Below are positions 52,081 to 64,000 of a stretch of 64,000 bases of DNA, piece after piece. The stretch covers positions 12,629,469-12,693,468 of the forward strand of contig WMCF01000016.1 of NCBI GenBank assembly GCA_009792885.1, read 5' to 3'. The position numbers were made by a program, and so were the translations under genes. This stretch comes from Eremophila alpestris peregrina. Its lineage: Eukaryota > Chordata > Aves > Passeriformes > Alaudidae. Numbering within the stretch: the stretch's first letter is position 1; each line of letters begins with the position of its first letter. The notes under the pieces were generated by a model, which searched no databases, was not told the origin of the DNA, and worked only from the letters and a program-made list of their open reading frames with translations.

Positions 52081-54139
52081 CTACAGGGAAGAACAGAAAA
52101 CTGCTTGACTAAAAGAAGAAAACACAGTGGAATAAAAAGGGTTATATGGAACATTTTGCTCACAAAGTGGACAGGAAAATAAAAATTGTAACAGCATGTG
52201 GGGAAGAGGGAATGGGATCATTAAAATAGAGGTTACATGAAAGAGTGTAAGAAATGCTGTGAAAAGTTTGTAAGGGTTTTAGCAGACTACAGAACAAAGC
52301 AAAAGCAAAACTGGGAGGAACCGGGGAAGATATACAGAGAGTGTAACAAGCAATGGCATAAACAACGTGGGGAGAAGGAGAATACACATCCAACACAATG
52401 ATTAAACAATTGGTTCTGGACTAAGATCAGCACATTTAGCCCCAGAAAGTGAAAGAGCCTATGCATTTGAGAGGCTTCTCACAACAGACCACTTGAACTG
52501 CAGTAAAAGCAGAAACACTCTTCTACAGTCCCAGCATCTCAGTGCACAACAGCTTTGTAATGTGGCATGGCTGCTGAAGGAGACAGAGGTGGAATTTCAG
52601 TGCATTGACAGTACAAATATTTGAAGCAGGATGGGTTTACCTTTGCTTCTTTTCATAAAGGCAAAATATTCCAGGTATGTGCTGTTATCAACTTATGCTA
52701 GAAGCCTCCTCAGATGCATAGTAAACAGGGAAATTTACTTATGCTTGCAATTTTATTCATCATTGAAACACTTCAGAGATCTAAATGTAAAATCCAGAAC
52801 TCAGACCTAGTACATGGAATTATGGTGATTATTTCTCTAAATCTGTCTGTCCATAGAACAATCATTTAACTTTATCCATCCACATAAACAAAACATTTAA
52901 AATGTGTAGCAGATGTAAAGGATCTTTAGCTGATAATTTGCAACGACTGTAAATATATAGAGATCACTATTGTTATTTGAACATTTCCATTTGACATTTG
53001 CATCATCAGAGGGACAAGAGAACAGAACTGGACAGAGATGGTTAATAGAGGTATGAGATGGGACTTCAATGTTCTGCAATGTGTGCCTTGCTTCTAAGTG
53101 AAGAGGAAAGAAGAGCACACAAATTCAGCTACAGAGAGGCTGTCCCAGAAGCTGCCAAAACCAGGTCATGCAATGCATTGAGCATCACCATGAGGCATCC
53201 TGCACTGCATGCCATGAAACCCTGCAACCTGTACCAATAAAATGTTGGATTCCATTGTTGTAGAGAGTATATATACATTTTTTTTTCTGATCTAATTTTG
53301 TGACAGCAATCATCACTATGAGCTTCTTTATTATATCTATATTTTCTTTCTGGCTTACAGACAAAATCTCTAACATACTGGATGTCGCAGCTTCAACTGA
53401 ACATTTAGCACATGGTCATACTGCTTACATTATTGTTTTCTCTGGTGCAGAGAACAGAAATGCCCAGGAAGGCATTGTTTTGTGGACTGGCAGAGAGAGG
53501 CACATGGGAGACAAACGCATAACTAGAGACCTAAACAAGGTGTGAGTCGCACACTGACCATCCTTGGCAGAGTCCCGCCCACAGCCACATCGCACACCCA
53601 GATCTGCCAAGACAAACAGAGCAGTACACCGTGTAAGCTGTGCTGCCTCTGTGGCATGCACAAATACACCACTTCCCCTGCCTTCTCCCTTCCTCCTTTC
53701 TCATCCTCTGACCACGGTCAGGATCCAGCCCCTGGGCAGGGATTTCTAGAGCTCAGCCATTCCAGCCTTGGTTGGCTGGGCTATTTTATTCCTGGGGATC
53801 CAGGCAGGGTGTTTTGTGTGTGTGTACCTGGATCACCCAGTGGTGGAGGCAAGAGATAAATGCACAGAAAAGGGCAGTTTAGAAATGTGAATGTGCTCTC
53901 TGCAGAGTATCAAGAAATTCTATATGGATGAAAGAGTCCCATCCTGCTTTGTTTAATATCTAGCCTTAGAAGCATTGTTTTGTCTGTATTCATTGTAAAT
54001 GGTTTTTAAAATATATTTATTAAGTTTGGTGACTGTTCCATGTTTGAAAGTGTAATCAGTATCTCAACTTTCAGTTTCATACAGCAGGACTTCCTAGTCA
54101 ATCAGTGGACTTCATTATTCTGCTAAGCAGCATAAATCA

Positions 54140-54240
54140 GATACTATTATAACACTATTATATAAGCACTAGAATATATATATGCACTATTATTCTATTC
54201 TATATTATATATAGACTATATATACTATCATAATGTCATG
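54140..54240. repeat. AT-rich low-complexity patch
   Basis: About 100 bases dominated by TATA/ATTAT words within an intron, with no other feature. Confidence 0.8.
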
Positions 54241-57200
54241 TGAAAGATCTATTATAATTTGAAATTAATTTTTGATATTGATACAAGCCTTAGATTCTAG
54301 AAAAGATACTTTTTTCTCACTCAGAAAGACTTAACCCAGTGTTGCAGAAGGAAGGCTGCCAGATCAGCCTTTCTGAAGTGATTGCATTGCAGCTTTAAGT
54401 AACTGTTTGCAGCTGAACATAGCCTGTCCAGCTGATCACAGTCAGGGAACACAACTCCCTAAGCCCATCCATGTGCCCAAGTCCATGCTCTGTATCACAG
54501 CACCTCCCAGGGGAGCTCTGCTCTTAATACAGAGAACATTCCTGAGATTTTCTACCACCACACTGTCAACTTCCACGCCTGAAGTCCACAGAACAATTGT
54601 GTTCAGCATCAGGTCTTTAGCACAACCAAAATGTGCATTGTCAGATTATGTAACATCAGGGGCCAAACACATCTTAGTGAAAACCCTTTTATTGTCCATT
54701 TCCTGACACAGTAAATTCCACTCTCCTGCTTTGCAATGCACTTAGAATTGAGTATGAATCTGGTTCAGGAAAATTAAACTTCCAAGACCTACCAGCAGCA
54801 CAGGACATATTGGCAGATGTACTCTCTGCTGCTTTCAGTCAGGTTTTCATCACACCCATGGATTTCTACTTGGTAGTGTGAAATACCACCAGTGACAATT
54901 GTAGCAGCTGAAAGGTCTTCAATGCATAAAATTTCAAATGTTTTGTCAGCAGTTCAGGATTTGGTGGGTTTCAAATAATGTGTAGGAATAATAAGCTTTT
55001 TACAATGGAAGTACACATCAAGTCTATAGGAAAAGAAAAAATGCTCTAAAGAGCTGAACAAAGGAAGCCAATAATCCAGAAGTCCTAATTAGTGACACTA
55101 TGCTTTATGTGGAAAAATTAGTGAGATCTTCATAACTTCAGACCTAAGATGTGCAGCCTGTCTGGCATTCCCACAAGGAGGGGAAAGAGGGACACTGTTG
55201 AATGTTGTGAAGAGTAAATCACTTTCTAAGTCTAAAGAGGTTCCTGTGGGGAGAGAGCAGGACACTGTAGGAAACCCCAGACTGTTGCAGCTCTGGCCCT
55301 CACACCTGCACTGACAGATTATTAGTGTCCAGAAGCTGCCAGGATAATACCTTTCACTAAAATGGAAGGAATAAAACCAAAATTACAGCGTTTTGACAAA
55401 ACAAACCTGTCGTCATGTATGTTTGCTTTTATTGCTCAGCTATTCCTGAACTGCCAAGGTTCTCAAGGAATAATATATATAAAAAGTACAATTCAACCTG
55501 CATTGACAGAATATGGAATGAGAACTCACTTATGTAACACACATGCCTGTGTTTCTTTTTAAGTGTATAAACTGATTGTGCATATGAATACACTGCATTT
55601 AAGGTAATATTTACAGAGACATAAAGTTGAACAATGCCTAAAACTCAGATCAAACACATTAATGAACAAAGTACCCCACAGCACTGCAGGAGTTTCAGTG
55701 TGCAGGTACCAGATGCACATTTAGTAAAAGCTGAAATAAAAAGTAAACCTTGTTGGTAATGACAATTTGTCCAATATCAAGTCCAGCAACTGCAATTTGG
55801 AATGCTCCTTCAGTCTACCTCTGATTTTCTCCAAAGCATACATGGAAAATTTGCCCAATTATAGGCAGCTAAATCCATGACTGTGAAAATCCGCATGAAA
55901 ATGAACAAAATTTTAAATATATGTGTCAATTTAGCACAAAAAAATTTTAAGAATATCTTTATAAAATGCTTAAATATAAAATACTGGCCAAAATAGAAAA
56001 ATATCCTTCATTTGGAGGCTGTGCTGCCTCAGTGAAAACTGTGTTCTCTTGTTAAGCGACCAATTACTGTTTTCATGATTTGACTTTAAGAATTTACTAA
56101 ACTATTTCTAGGGGAAGAACAAAGTTCTGAATTTCTTTTATATTCATAAACTGGGGGCACAACACTTGCCAGGTTTCCCTTATAATTGAGACAGACAGAT
56201 GGAAGTCTGTCTGTTTGTGCATGTGGGGAGCACAGGGGAAGGATCTGCATTATAATAAAAAGTGGGAAACAAGAGAAGCTCTCAGAGAAACAAGAACTTG
56301 ATAGTGATCCTTAACTCCAGGGAAAGCTGCATTTGAGTGGTGTCCCACTTCAGTCATCCATCCTGACAACCAGATCAAATACCAATATTGCCAAATGCCA
56401 AAATCCCTAAATACCAAACACCAATGCACAGACTCTTCTATGTAAGAGGATGCCTGGTGGAAAGAGAACTGTAAGAGGAAATGATGCTGCTTCCATATTT
56501 GTCATCTGGAATTGCTTCGTTTTCCTCCTAGTGGAAAGGGTGAAAGTCAAGAGATGTTTCATTTTCTCTTACAGATTTATTATGTTTATTTCTTTAGGGA
56601 TCTCATTGCTTTGATAGCCCTTAATTTTCCTGATGTTAGTGTTGGTTTTTTGGATTTTCATGGTTTGAGCTGTTGAATTTTTTTTCACTGTTTTTATATA
56701 AACAAAGTGCTGAGAAAACCATAAAGAAACTTTTCTAAGTTATGTGAAGCAGATACTTTTCCATAAGCACATCCTAATTTATTTAATAATACATTTAAAT
56801 TATATTTAAATTATTTAACTGTGTGCAATACTTAAGGTATAAGATAAACATAATTTTGCTAAATGAAATCATAGAGCATGTCACGTTGCTGTGCAGGCAC
56901 TGATATAATTTTTCTCCCTAATTATAAACCCCATAAACTAAGAAAATATACATACATACATATGCACACATTATTGAAAAGAAGTATTGAGTTTAAAGAA
57001 ATTGAGGGGGGAAGGAGGTATTTAAGCTCACTTTAAAAAATAAACAGCGAATATAAAAATTGAATTTCATCCTGCTGCAGGTTGAAAAGAAATATAGTCA
57101 GCAGCAAACAACCCCCTTTTGTTTAGCACTTCCATCTCAACCCTACAAAGCACTTCTATATCACTCCAGATTTGCAGTGGTTGGGAGAACAAAGAGTTAT

Positions 57201-57729
57201 TTCATTGCTTTTGTGGATGCAGAGGCTGGAAGCTGGCAGGAGCCATGGGGTGGGTGGGAGCACTCACTGGCACTGGGTGCTGAGGGAGAGGGGACCCCCA
57301 CCCACAGGGCTGCTGGAGCTGTCAGCAAACTCTTCTGCAGGAACCTCCTAAACTCAGCAGAAAGGGAGCACAGGCAGCTCAGGCAGGGCAGGGGGATAAA
57401 ATCCACCTGCTGGGCTGGACCTGCCATGTAAGAAGCCAGCTGCAGGGAAGGAAGGCTCCGGGTATGATCAGGATGAAATGCAGTGAACAGAGCTCTCTCT
57501 CTGATTTGGCTCCATGGGAAGAGCAGCAATGGCACTATAAGGGTTGCAATGGCCACACTGTGCTCTCAGGGAAATGGGACTGCTGACAGATCTTGCCAAT
57601 GCACCAAGCACTCCTTTTCATTTCTTCTTATTTCATATAAATACATTTTGGAAAAGCAAAACAAAATCCCCAGCTGGACAAATCAATAATCTTAAAAATA
57701 TTGTAAATGCATCTGACTATTTTTTGTGA

Positions 57730-57930
57730 GAACCAGTGAAGATTTCTTCTTCACATTGTTGGAATTATTTATTTAACACAGCTCAAAGACAGTTAGGGTT
57801 GTTTATTTGCTGCTGCTATCTGCTGTGCGCAAAGTTGCCCACTTGCAATTACTCCGCTTGGATTCTGTCCCATCTTTAAGTGATTTGCAATGGTCAGTTT
57901 GTCATGATTGAACAACTGGCTCATGGTGTT
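57730..57930. other. Candidate conserved non-coding segment in intron
   Basis: A repeat-free stretch with E-box-like and homeobox-like words (gctgctatctgctg, cttgcaattactccgc, ttaagtgatttgcaatgg). This is an impression only, as for the other candidates. Confidence 0.22.
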
Positions 57931-59324
57931 TACATTTTCCTTAGCATGCAGCTCAGTTGCACTGACCTTATGGCTTCATTATCTCTAATAATGAAGTCCA
58001 AGACCACCAAAACAATAATAATATCTCTAATAAAGCCCAAGACCAGCAAAATCCTAACCAATGGCCCAGTCCAAAGATCCACCCACTACATTACAGATGG
58101 AACTGTCAAACCATTCCTGTTTTCTCAATGGTGGTATCCACCACTATCCAACACTGAGTAGATGTTCTGTCTGAAATGTTTTGTTGGGCAGGACAAAACA
58201 AATTGGGACAAGTTAAGCATTATCCCTTTTTTTTGACTGTATTTTGTCGTCTGCATTAAATAAAATGCTTAATCTCTTGTACAGATCCTTTCATTGCCAA
58301 ATCCTGTCTATAAACAGGATTCTACTTCACTTCCTTCTACAGCATATGTTAAAAATGTAGTGCTAAATTCAAAAAAAGCTGCCACCCTCAGAAAACCAGG
58401 ATTGGGGATGAGTGCTAGATCCTCACACTTTAGGTCAGTCCTTTCCTGGGAGTGGCACTCAGCTGCCATGCACAGAGACAGCACAGAAAGCTTCTGCCTG
58501 GAAGGGAACTGATTTACCAAGCAAACCCACAAACCACCTGTTCAGAGAGCCTCTGCACACCCTCACAGGTAACAACTAAACTCAGAGATGGATGGCATCA
58601 GTGACAGGTCTTTTTATTCATACAAGAAATGCTCAGGAAAATAAAAAGGAAAAGTATAAAAGCAATTTTCTTGTGCTGTAAGAGGACAAAGGGTACAGAA
58701 CAGTTCTTAGACCACGAGAAAGCCTTGTAGACTCCAGTAGTGAGTTACAGGTCGAAGGGAAATTTCATTCTTAATTCCTCAGAGTGCATAATTTATTTTA
58801 AAGGACAGCACATGAAATCACTGTTAGTTTTCAATGCCATCATGATAGTGAGACCAGGTCAAGAGTCACAGCCATGTTCAAAGGTAAGTTAGCATGTGAA
58901 TGGAGATGGATTACTGGGAGAACACATTTTCCCTTCAACAGCAGGGCATTTTGCACTGTCCAGCTGGAGCAAACTTTTTACAGGTCAAAATGATAATGTG
59001 GCATAAATGTTTTGCTTTAAAGCTGTTTAAAACTTCTCAGTACTGGACATGGCCCAATGGCTTTTCCACCTGAGCCCAGTGGGAAGGGGAAAGGGACCCA
59101 ATTTTAGCATTGTAGTCAAATAAACCATTCTTTTCATAAGAAACCCACTGTAGGCTGACTCCAATACTCACAGTAATTGATGTGCATGGAATCAAATTAC
59201 ACTCAGGTTGTACAGAAAAGAGGTACAGATGAGAATCCAGTCACACCACCAGTCTTGGCTTCCTTTTCATGACTATGATTTTTTGGTTAAAACATTTTTT
59301 AAGAGATAAATTATCAATTCTTAC

Positions 59325-59395
59325 CTCTTAAAAGAGCCCATTGTTAGTAACTTGTTCATGACAGCCCCTTCAACCTCCCCAAAAAAGTAACCAGT
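59325..59395 (-). CDS. CACNA2D3: CACNA2D3 coding exon (2nd in window), 71 bp
   Basis: It encodes TGYFFGEVEGAVMNKLLTMG followed by SFK and two bases of the next arginine codon. It matches human alpha2delta-3 TGDFFGEIEGAVMNKLLTMG. The acceptor is ccttacag before ACTGGT and the donor is AAGAG followed by gtaaga. It enters in phase 0 and leaves two bases into a codon, which the next exon completes as AGA. The FFGE(I/V)(E/D) segment is characteristic of alpha2delta proteins. A tyrosine replaces the aspartate after TG that I recall in human. Confidence 0.94.
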
Positions 59396-61912
59396 CTGTA
59401 AGGGGAAAATGCAAGGAATTACCAAAAGCACAGATAAATGCAAAACAACACTGGATGCAATTTAAAATGGCATATTCTAGGATCTGCCAAGAGTGGCTTT
59501 GACAGTTATAGACAGGTTTTCAGGACTGCTGCTATGTAAAACCTGAAGAGGACTTCCCAGTCAGGGCAAATTGTTGGGATTATATTATTACCCCTGAGCA
59601 GATGTGAGAGCTTAAACAATATATTGAGGTACATTATATAACATCTAATATCAAAAATAAAAGCCTTCCAAACCTAAAGCTTGTAAAGAAAACACACTAA
59701 TCTGATCACAAACTCTTGTGATTAAAGTGTTGCTCAAAAAAGATATAAACAGGTTGTGAGAGGATTTCATAAACAGTCATTAAAAAACATTGTTTATAAT
59801 TCCTGTATGACCTGTTTAAGGAGCTGGAACAGTACATTTCATCAATCCTATAAATTTTAACTCCATTCAGAGTCATTTCATACTTAAAACCACTCAGCTT
59901 GATGAATTACTCATTTTGTCCCTATTCAGTACTTGTGGACTAATAAAAATAAATCTCTGTTGAGAAAACAAACATTGCTGTTATGAATTTGGTCTGTAGG
60001 GTGGAAGTGACTCGTTCATCTGCAGCCATTCCTGTGACAGTGGAAAATCTTGCAAGTACAGCACTTTCCTACCTTGGGAAGACCTGTTTTATTTTAGAGC
60101 CTCAACTCCCAGGAGGAATGGGTATTTCTCTTCGTTGTTTAAAGGGAGAAATCCCACAATTTATGAGGGGGAAAGGGCACTACACTCTCAAATTGCATGG
60201 ATTCCATAGGTTTTGTATGAACTAAACCCCAATTCCATTACAAGGAACTTAGCTGACCTCAAGTATGCACCTGGGAGTTTGCAGGCAGAAAAGTTACAGC
60301 CCTAGCTAAAAAAAGGCATTCCTCCACCTAAAAGGCAAGTACTGCCTATTTTTTTTTTTTTTTTATTTCCTCAGGGGAATCTTGGAACATTTTCCAAAAC
60401 ATATGGGTATGTAAAGTCTCCTAGAAACACAAGGAACATGACTAAAAATACCAGCTTCAATAGCCCTGGCTGACTGATGAAGAAAGATTACCCTGACTGC
60501 AGAGGCAGGCAATGTCAAGAAACTCCAAACCATAAATGCCTCATATAACCTTAGATAGCAATAAACCTGATTTGTCAAGTTGTGCACCAGTCTTATGAAG
60601 ACATTTCAGTGGCAGCTCTCCCCACAAAAGCTCCCTCTGTAAATGCAGTCACACCTATTGTTATTTTTTTTATACATCAGGATTTAGTTGCAATTCAGAA
60701 GAATCACTCTGCCTCACAAACCTGATTCTGGGGGCAGTTCAGGTCATGTTTGGAAAGCTGAGAGAAAAACAGTGCTGAAGCAACCCCAGATAGGTCAGGG
60801 ATTGATAAGGCACCATCCCACTTCCCTACCCCTTCTCTATCCACAGTAGCCTGTATACACACTGGATAAATAAAATAGTCATACAGTTTTGTAATCTTAT
60901 TATAAATTTACATAAACATAGAGACTTCTCTGCTGTCCCTCTCAGACTTAGATTCATTTAACTAATAAAACAGGTCAGAACACATTTCCAGCATACTTCT
61001 GGTGCAACTGTTGTCCAAACTATTCACGGGAACACGTAATGTTTTTATATACCAAAAGAAACATCTCTTCCTAATAATTATTTGCCATAGCCAGCTCTGA
61101 GCTGGCAAATCACTGACACAGGTCACAGCTGTGCTCCTGTAAATAGTAACAACAGCAAAAGGGGAGATAGACAAATATGTTTGAAGTGTATCAAGATCAT
61201 TCCATAGTGAGTGTATTTCTCAGGTCTTGCTCATTCGTAACAAATTTAATTCAGCTGAGGGCTAAGTGGGAGTGTGGCTGCTCCTATTCCCAATCCCAAC
61301 ACATAAAAACAATTCAACTTCAGACAATTCTGGCATGACTGAGGCACCATCTCAGCAGCTTTCAGGCAAAATCTAATGAGAATGATGATGGTTCCTTCCT
61401 CAGGTTTGCAGGACTGAGAAAAACATTCTATGATTCTGTGATAATCATATTTCTTGTCCTCTCCATTGTGAAGCTGAATGATCAATTTTAATCCTTCAAT
61501 GACTGTAATCCCCTTCAGAAAACAAACTCCTCAGCCAACAGCTCTGTAAAATCTCATTTTCTTAAATCTGAATGTAAAAGCTCTGTGACCTCCCTGCCTC
61601 CCTTTCCATGTGACAAAAATGGCACAGGGATTTTTGTTTCTTGGAGTAAAAGCCTCTTACAGAAGACAGACACTTCTGCAGTGAGAAAAGTCTTTAAAGA
61701 GAACATTTATGAATTTTCAGAACAGACCCTGCTCCAATGGGAGACAGAAACTGAGCTCCTGTGAGAAAAAAGCTTACATTCTTTGTAGAAGGATTATTTT
61801 TTAAATTTTATGTTGCTAATTTGTTACCATTTTCAGGAGGTGACCTATTTTAAAAAAGTAATTTTAGATTAATATGTTACATGAGAAGACTCATGAAAAA
61901 TCTTACCCTTAC
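59396..61912 (-). other. CACNA2D3 intron, 2.5 kb
   Basis: A GT-AG intron. It contains an oligo-T run at about 60350-60364 and a possible CR1 3' tail at 61424-61443. The short open frames here show no family resemblance. Nothing else was noted. Confidence 0.85.
61424..61443 (+). mobile_element. Possible CR1 3' tail
   Basis: The sequence cattctatgattctgtgat matches the tandem octamer (ATTCTATG / ATTCTGTG) that ends CR1 elements, here on the plus strand. The preceding 60 bases (ggttccttcctcaggtttgcag...) are only loosely CR1-like, so this may be an old or very short copy. Confidence 0.45.
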
Positions 61913-61975
61913 CTGTTGATAGTCTTCAGACACTAAAATAAATCCATTGTTATCTATAAGGTAACAGTTGATTGT
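61913..61975 (-). CDS. CACNA2D3: CACNA2D3 coding exon (1st in window), 63 bp
   Basis: It encodes 21 residues, TINCYLIDNNGFILVSEDYQQ less its final Q (written in full, residues 1-21 run T to Q), in phase 0 at both ends. It matches human alpha2delta-3 TVNCYLIDNNGFILVSEDY. This lies in the C-terminal extracellular region shared by alpha2delta proteins, and the 'IDNNGFILVS' motif resembles the core of a Cache-type fold. On the minus strand the acceptor is tttttcag before ACAATC and the donor is CAACAG followed by gtaagg; both are canonical. The human equivalent of the last residues is, from memory, DYTQ, so YQQ is a small difference. Confidence 0.93.
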
Positions 61976-63170
61976 CTGAAAAATAATAAAACACTATTTT
62001 AATTTTCAATTTTATGATACCGCAATAAGTTAATTATATACTTTATATCCAAGTCAATTACAAATGGGTAAAACCTTGAAGTTGTTATAAGGTTTTACAA
62101 AATTCAAAATGAGTATAGTCTTGGTTATGGAATATTATCCAATTTAATTTTTATGCTTTTTTTTTCATGCAAAACAAAACAAAGTTGTGTACAGAATGGG
62201 AGGATGTAAGATAATTACAAACAAACATAAAAACCAAAATTCTGTGCTTTTATAATCCATTCTTAAAAGTTTTCCTTTTAACAAAGTTAGCAAAGGCACA
62301 GAACCTTGATGATCCTGGTGGCTTCTCCTGTATTTGCAGAAAAACTTCAGCACAATGTCATTACCCTAACGATGTAGTAATGAAAACAGTGTCAGCCTGC
62401 AGAACCAACAGGGGAGCAGGCAGTATTTTTTAATTTGTTCATTGGGGGATGGGACCAGAAACTTCTGTAAAAGAGGCCCCACAGGTCTCCTAAAGCTTTT
62501 CAAATTGTACTTTTAATTGGGAACTGGATTTAGAGGTAGGACTGTTAGCTTCTCGTGGGTCAGACGTCTGAACTGTATAAACCAAGGTAAAGGCAAATCA
62601 GTGCTGCCCTCCACACACACATGCACCATTTTAACCCCACAGAATTACTTGCTACAGGCAAAGTTTTAATTACTGCACTTCAGAGTTTAAACATAAGGTT
62701 TGACTCAAACCCTGAAACCTTGATATAACTCAGTTTCTCCTCAGTATTGCCAAAATCCTATCTCAGTGTTAAATCTTTATTGTATTTCTATTGTTGGTCT
62801 AAGCAACGTTTTTATCCTTGCTTATTGAATTTTCTATGGCATTTGTATAAAAGGAAAAACTAAACAGAATGGCTTTCAGTACAAGAATCCTCCTGGCTTT
62901 GTTTTTAATTCAAAACCTTTCTCTGCAAATGTGCTGTACAGAAATACAACAAAATGTGCTTTCTGCTGCACATCCAGCAAGATCTCTGTGCTGCTTTAGG
63001 AAGGAAAGCAGCCCCATGCAGCAGTAGCTGTGCAAGATGTGAAAATGCAGCCTGATATTTCCAGAGATGCTTATAAATGCCTGATTCTCATTCTGGCCAC
63101 ATATTTGTACTGTTCTGTGGGGCCAAAGAGGAGAAATTTGCAGAAATGCTGGCTTGAAGTGCAGTTTAAA

Positions 63171-63200
63171 AAACAAACAAACAAACAAACAAACAAAAAA
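63171..63200. repeat. (AAAC)n microsatellite
   Basis: About six CAAA units flanked by short A-runs. It could be the decayed A-rich end of a retrotransposed sequence, but no element body was recognised upstream. Confidence 0.9.
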
Positions 63201-63773
63201 GCTGAAAGCGAGCAAAAATTCAGAGTGAACATCATTCCCTAATGCAAATGCAGGATATTCATTCTAATAGGAATTAGAATGCCAAGCTACAGGCACCCCC
63301 AGTGACAGAAAACCTGTCAGAAAGGAAGTTGAAACAACTCATTTTTGACCTTTGAGCTGCTAGAAAGCCCGAAGTTGGCAAATGCAATGTGAAAAGCTGA
63401 TGATGCTGGCAAAGAACTGATGCACTCAGAAGAGGCAGCTCCTTAACCTCAGTGGTGTGTGAAGGATGGAATTTCAGAAGCAGGCTCTAACAGCACAACA
63501 CTGCTCTCCCCAAAGTCAACCAGAAAACTCCCACTGGCTGGATGGGGAGAGGAGCTAAGTCAACACAGAGATCTTTTGAGGATACATATTTACAGTCCTC
63601 ATGCATGGAAGATTAATCTAAAGGCACTGCTTTAGAAACAATATTTCTCCATAGAATAGAAAATAAATAACAGAAGTCGTGCTGGACAAGAAAAAGTGTA
63701 GCTTAATTTCATAGTTTATGGCTTATGAGCTGCTGGGAAAAGACTGGCTTGATTCAAGAATTAGTGGCCATGT

Positions 63774-63819
63774 CTCCAATCTCTAAGATTGGAGTTATCT
63801 CTAAATCTCTAAGATTTAG
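63774..63819. repeat. Two adjacent small palindromes sharing a CTA loop
   Basis: CTCCAATCT-CTA-AGATTGGAG (63774-63794) is followed 6 bases later by CTAAATCT-CTA-AGATTTAG (63801-63819). Both are perfect inverted repeats, and the differences between them fall on both arms in matching fashion. Confidence 0.85.
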
Positions 63820-64000
63820 TTATTCACCAGCACAGTTCAGAACTTTAAAAGGTACTAATTTTTTTAGCACTGTTATTGGAAACAGGCATAATGCAATAAA
63901 TAGAATCTATACATGTTTTGTGGAATGTGAAGATAAGATGGTTTCTATTTCAATCCATTTTAGAAATATTAACTAGTAAAAAAAAAATATTCATTCAGGA

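Larger units (their letters stand above)
52081..59324 (-). other. CACNA2D3 intron, 7.2 kb
   Basis: A GT-AG intron. It holds an AT-rich low-complexity patch at about 54140-54240. A moderately GC-rich stretch lies near 57200-57450, and a candidate conserved non-coding segment at about 57730-57930. Open frames such as 57060-57431 (+) and 53542-53859 (+) match no family I recognise. Confidence 0.8.
28035..64000 (-). other. CACNA2D3: CACNA2D3 gene, 3' portion (partial gene span)
   Basis: This is the 3' part of the gene for the calcium-channel auxiliary subunit alpha2delta-3, an extracellular protein that raises surface expression of high-voltage-activated channels and shapes their gating. Nine minus-strand exons were found by translating both strands and matching the remembered human alpha2delta-3 C-terminus (for example LEPCDTEYPAFVSERTIKET and SFVIQQIPSSNLFMVVV). 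All exon phases agree, and together they give 240 codons including the stop, about residues 853-1091 if the length equals human. alpha2delta-1 has a clearly different C-terminus, so paralogue 3 is the best match. The von Willebrand A domain and most Cache repeats lie upstream, outside the window. The low boundary is the estimated poly(A) site; the high boundary is the window edge inside an intron. Confidence 0.95.
61976..64000 (-). other. CACNA2D3 intron (partial), upstream of first visible exon
   Basis: No exon was seen here. The preceding coding segment expected from the family (ending roughly ...SISCDDE) was searched for on the minus strand and is absent, so that exon lies beyond 64000. 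The stretch contains an AAAC simple repeat (63171-63200) and a pair of small palindromes (63774-63819). Otherwise it is unremarkable AT-rich intronic sequence. Confidence 0.8.

Noticed and set aside
28357..61975. Assignment to CACNA2D1 instead of CACNA2D3
   Set aside because: The C-terminal residues match alpha2delta-3 (ITLYDYQAMC, LEPCDTEYPAF, ENARECGG); alpha2delta-1 ends quite differently after its CGGVSG motif.
30259..64000. LRTM1, a leucine-rich-repeat gene nested in a CACNA2D3 intron in human
   Set aside because: No frame on the plus strand shows leucine-rich repeats; if present it lies in an upstream intron outside the window.

Overview
The window is vertebrate nuclear DNA, most probably from a bird. 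The genes are split by long introns with ordinary vertebrate splice sites, and no open frame outside recognised exons looks coding. Interspersed repeats are very sparse: one clear CR1 LINE fragment with the bird-type 3' end, and one possible CR1 tail. The base composition is AT-rich. I cannot fix the species.

One gene is recognisable. The right-hand 36 kb (about 28.0-64.0 kb) carries the 3' end of CACNA2D3 on the minus strand. This is the alpha2delta-3 auxiliary subunit of voltage-gated calcium channels. Nine exons join in phase to 720 coding bases, giving 239 C-terminal residues plus a stop codon, out of about 1,090 in the family. In transcription order they are 61913-61975, 59325-59395, 52005-52080, 49699-49751, 48145-48200, 45106-45217, 30146-30258, 29240-29322 and 28357-28449. 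They end in a cysteine-Gly-Gly segment and a hydrophobic tail typical of a GPI-anchor signal. A short 3' UTR follows, with an AATAAA signal at 28057-28062. The 5' part of the gene lies beyond position 64000.

The intron between the seventh and eighth exons is a textbook minor-spliceosome (U12) AT-AC intron. It has donor ATATCCTTTT, branch site TCCTTAAC and acceptor AC, and only this splice gives the conserved junction IEIRYNES. A decoy GT-AG pair at nearly the same place is also in frame and would mislead routine annotation.

The left-hand 28 kb is downstream intergenic DNA in which I find no gene. It holds a 66-base foldback element (5116-5183), a 44-base-period minisatellite broken by an 860-base assembly gap (14518-15377), a few simple repeats, and one stretch that looks like a candidate conserved non-coding element.

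There is one clear artefact at 46141-46335. A Nextera (Tn5 mosaic-end) junction adapter sits between two identical 79-base copies of genomic sequence, so about 116 bases of the assembly are not real. I found no novel gene system. The most informative observations are the U12 intron with its in-frame decoy, the adapter insertion, the collapsed minisatellite and two small families of palindromes.
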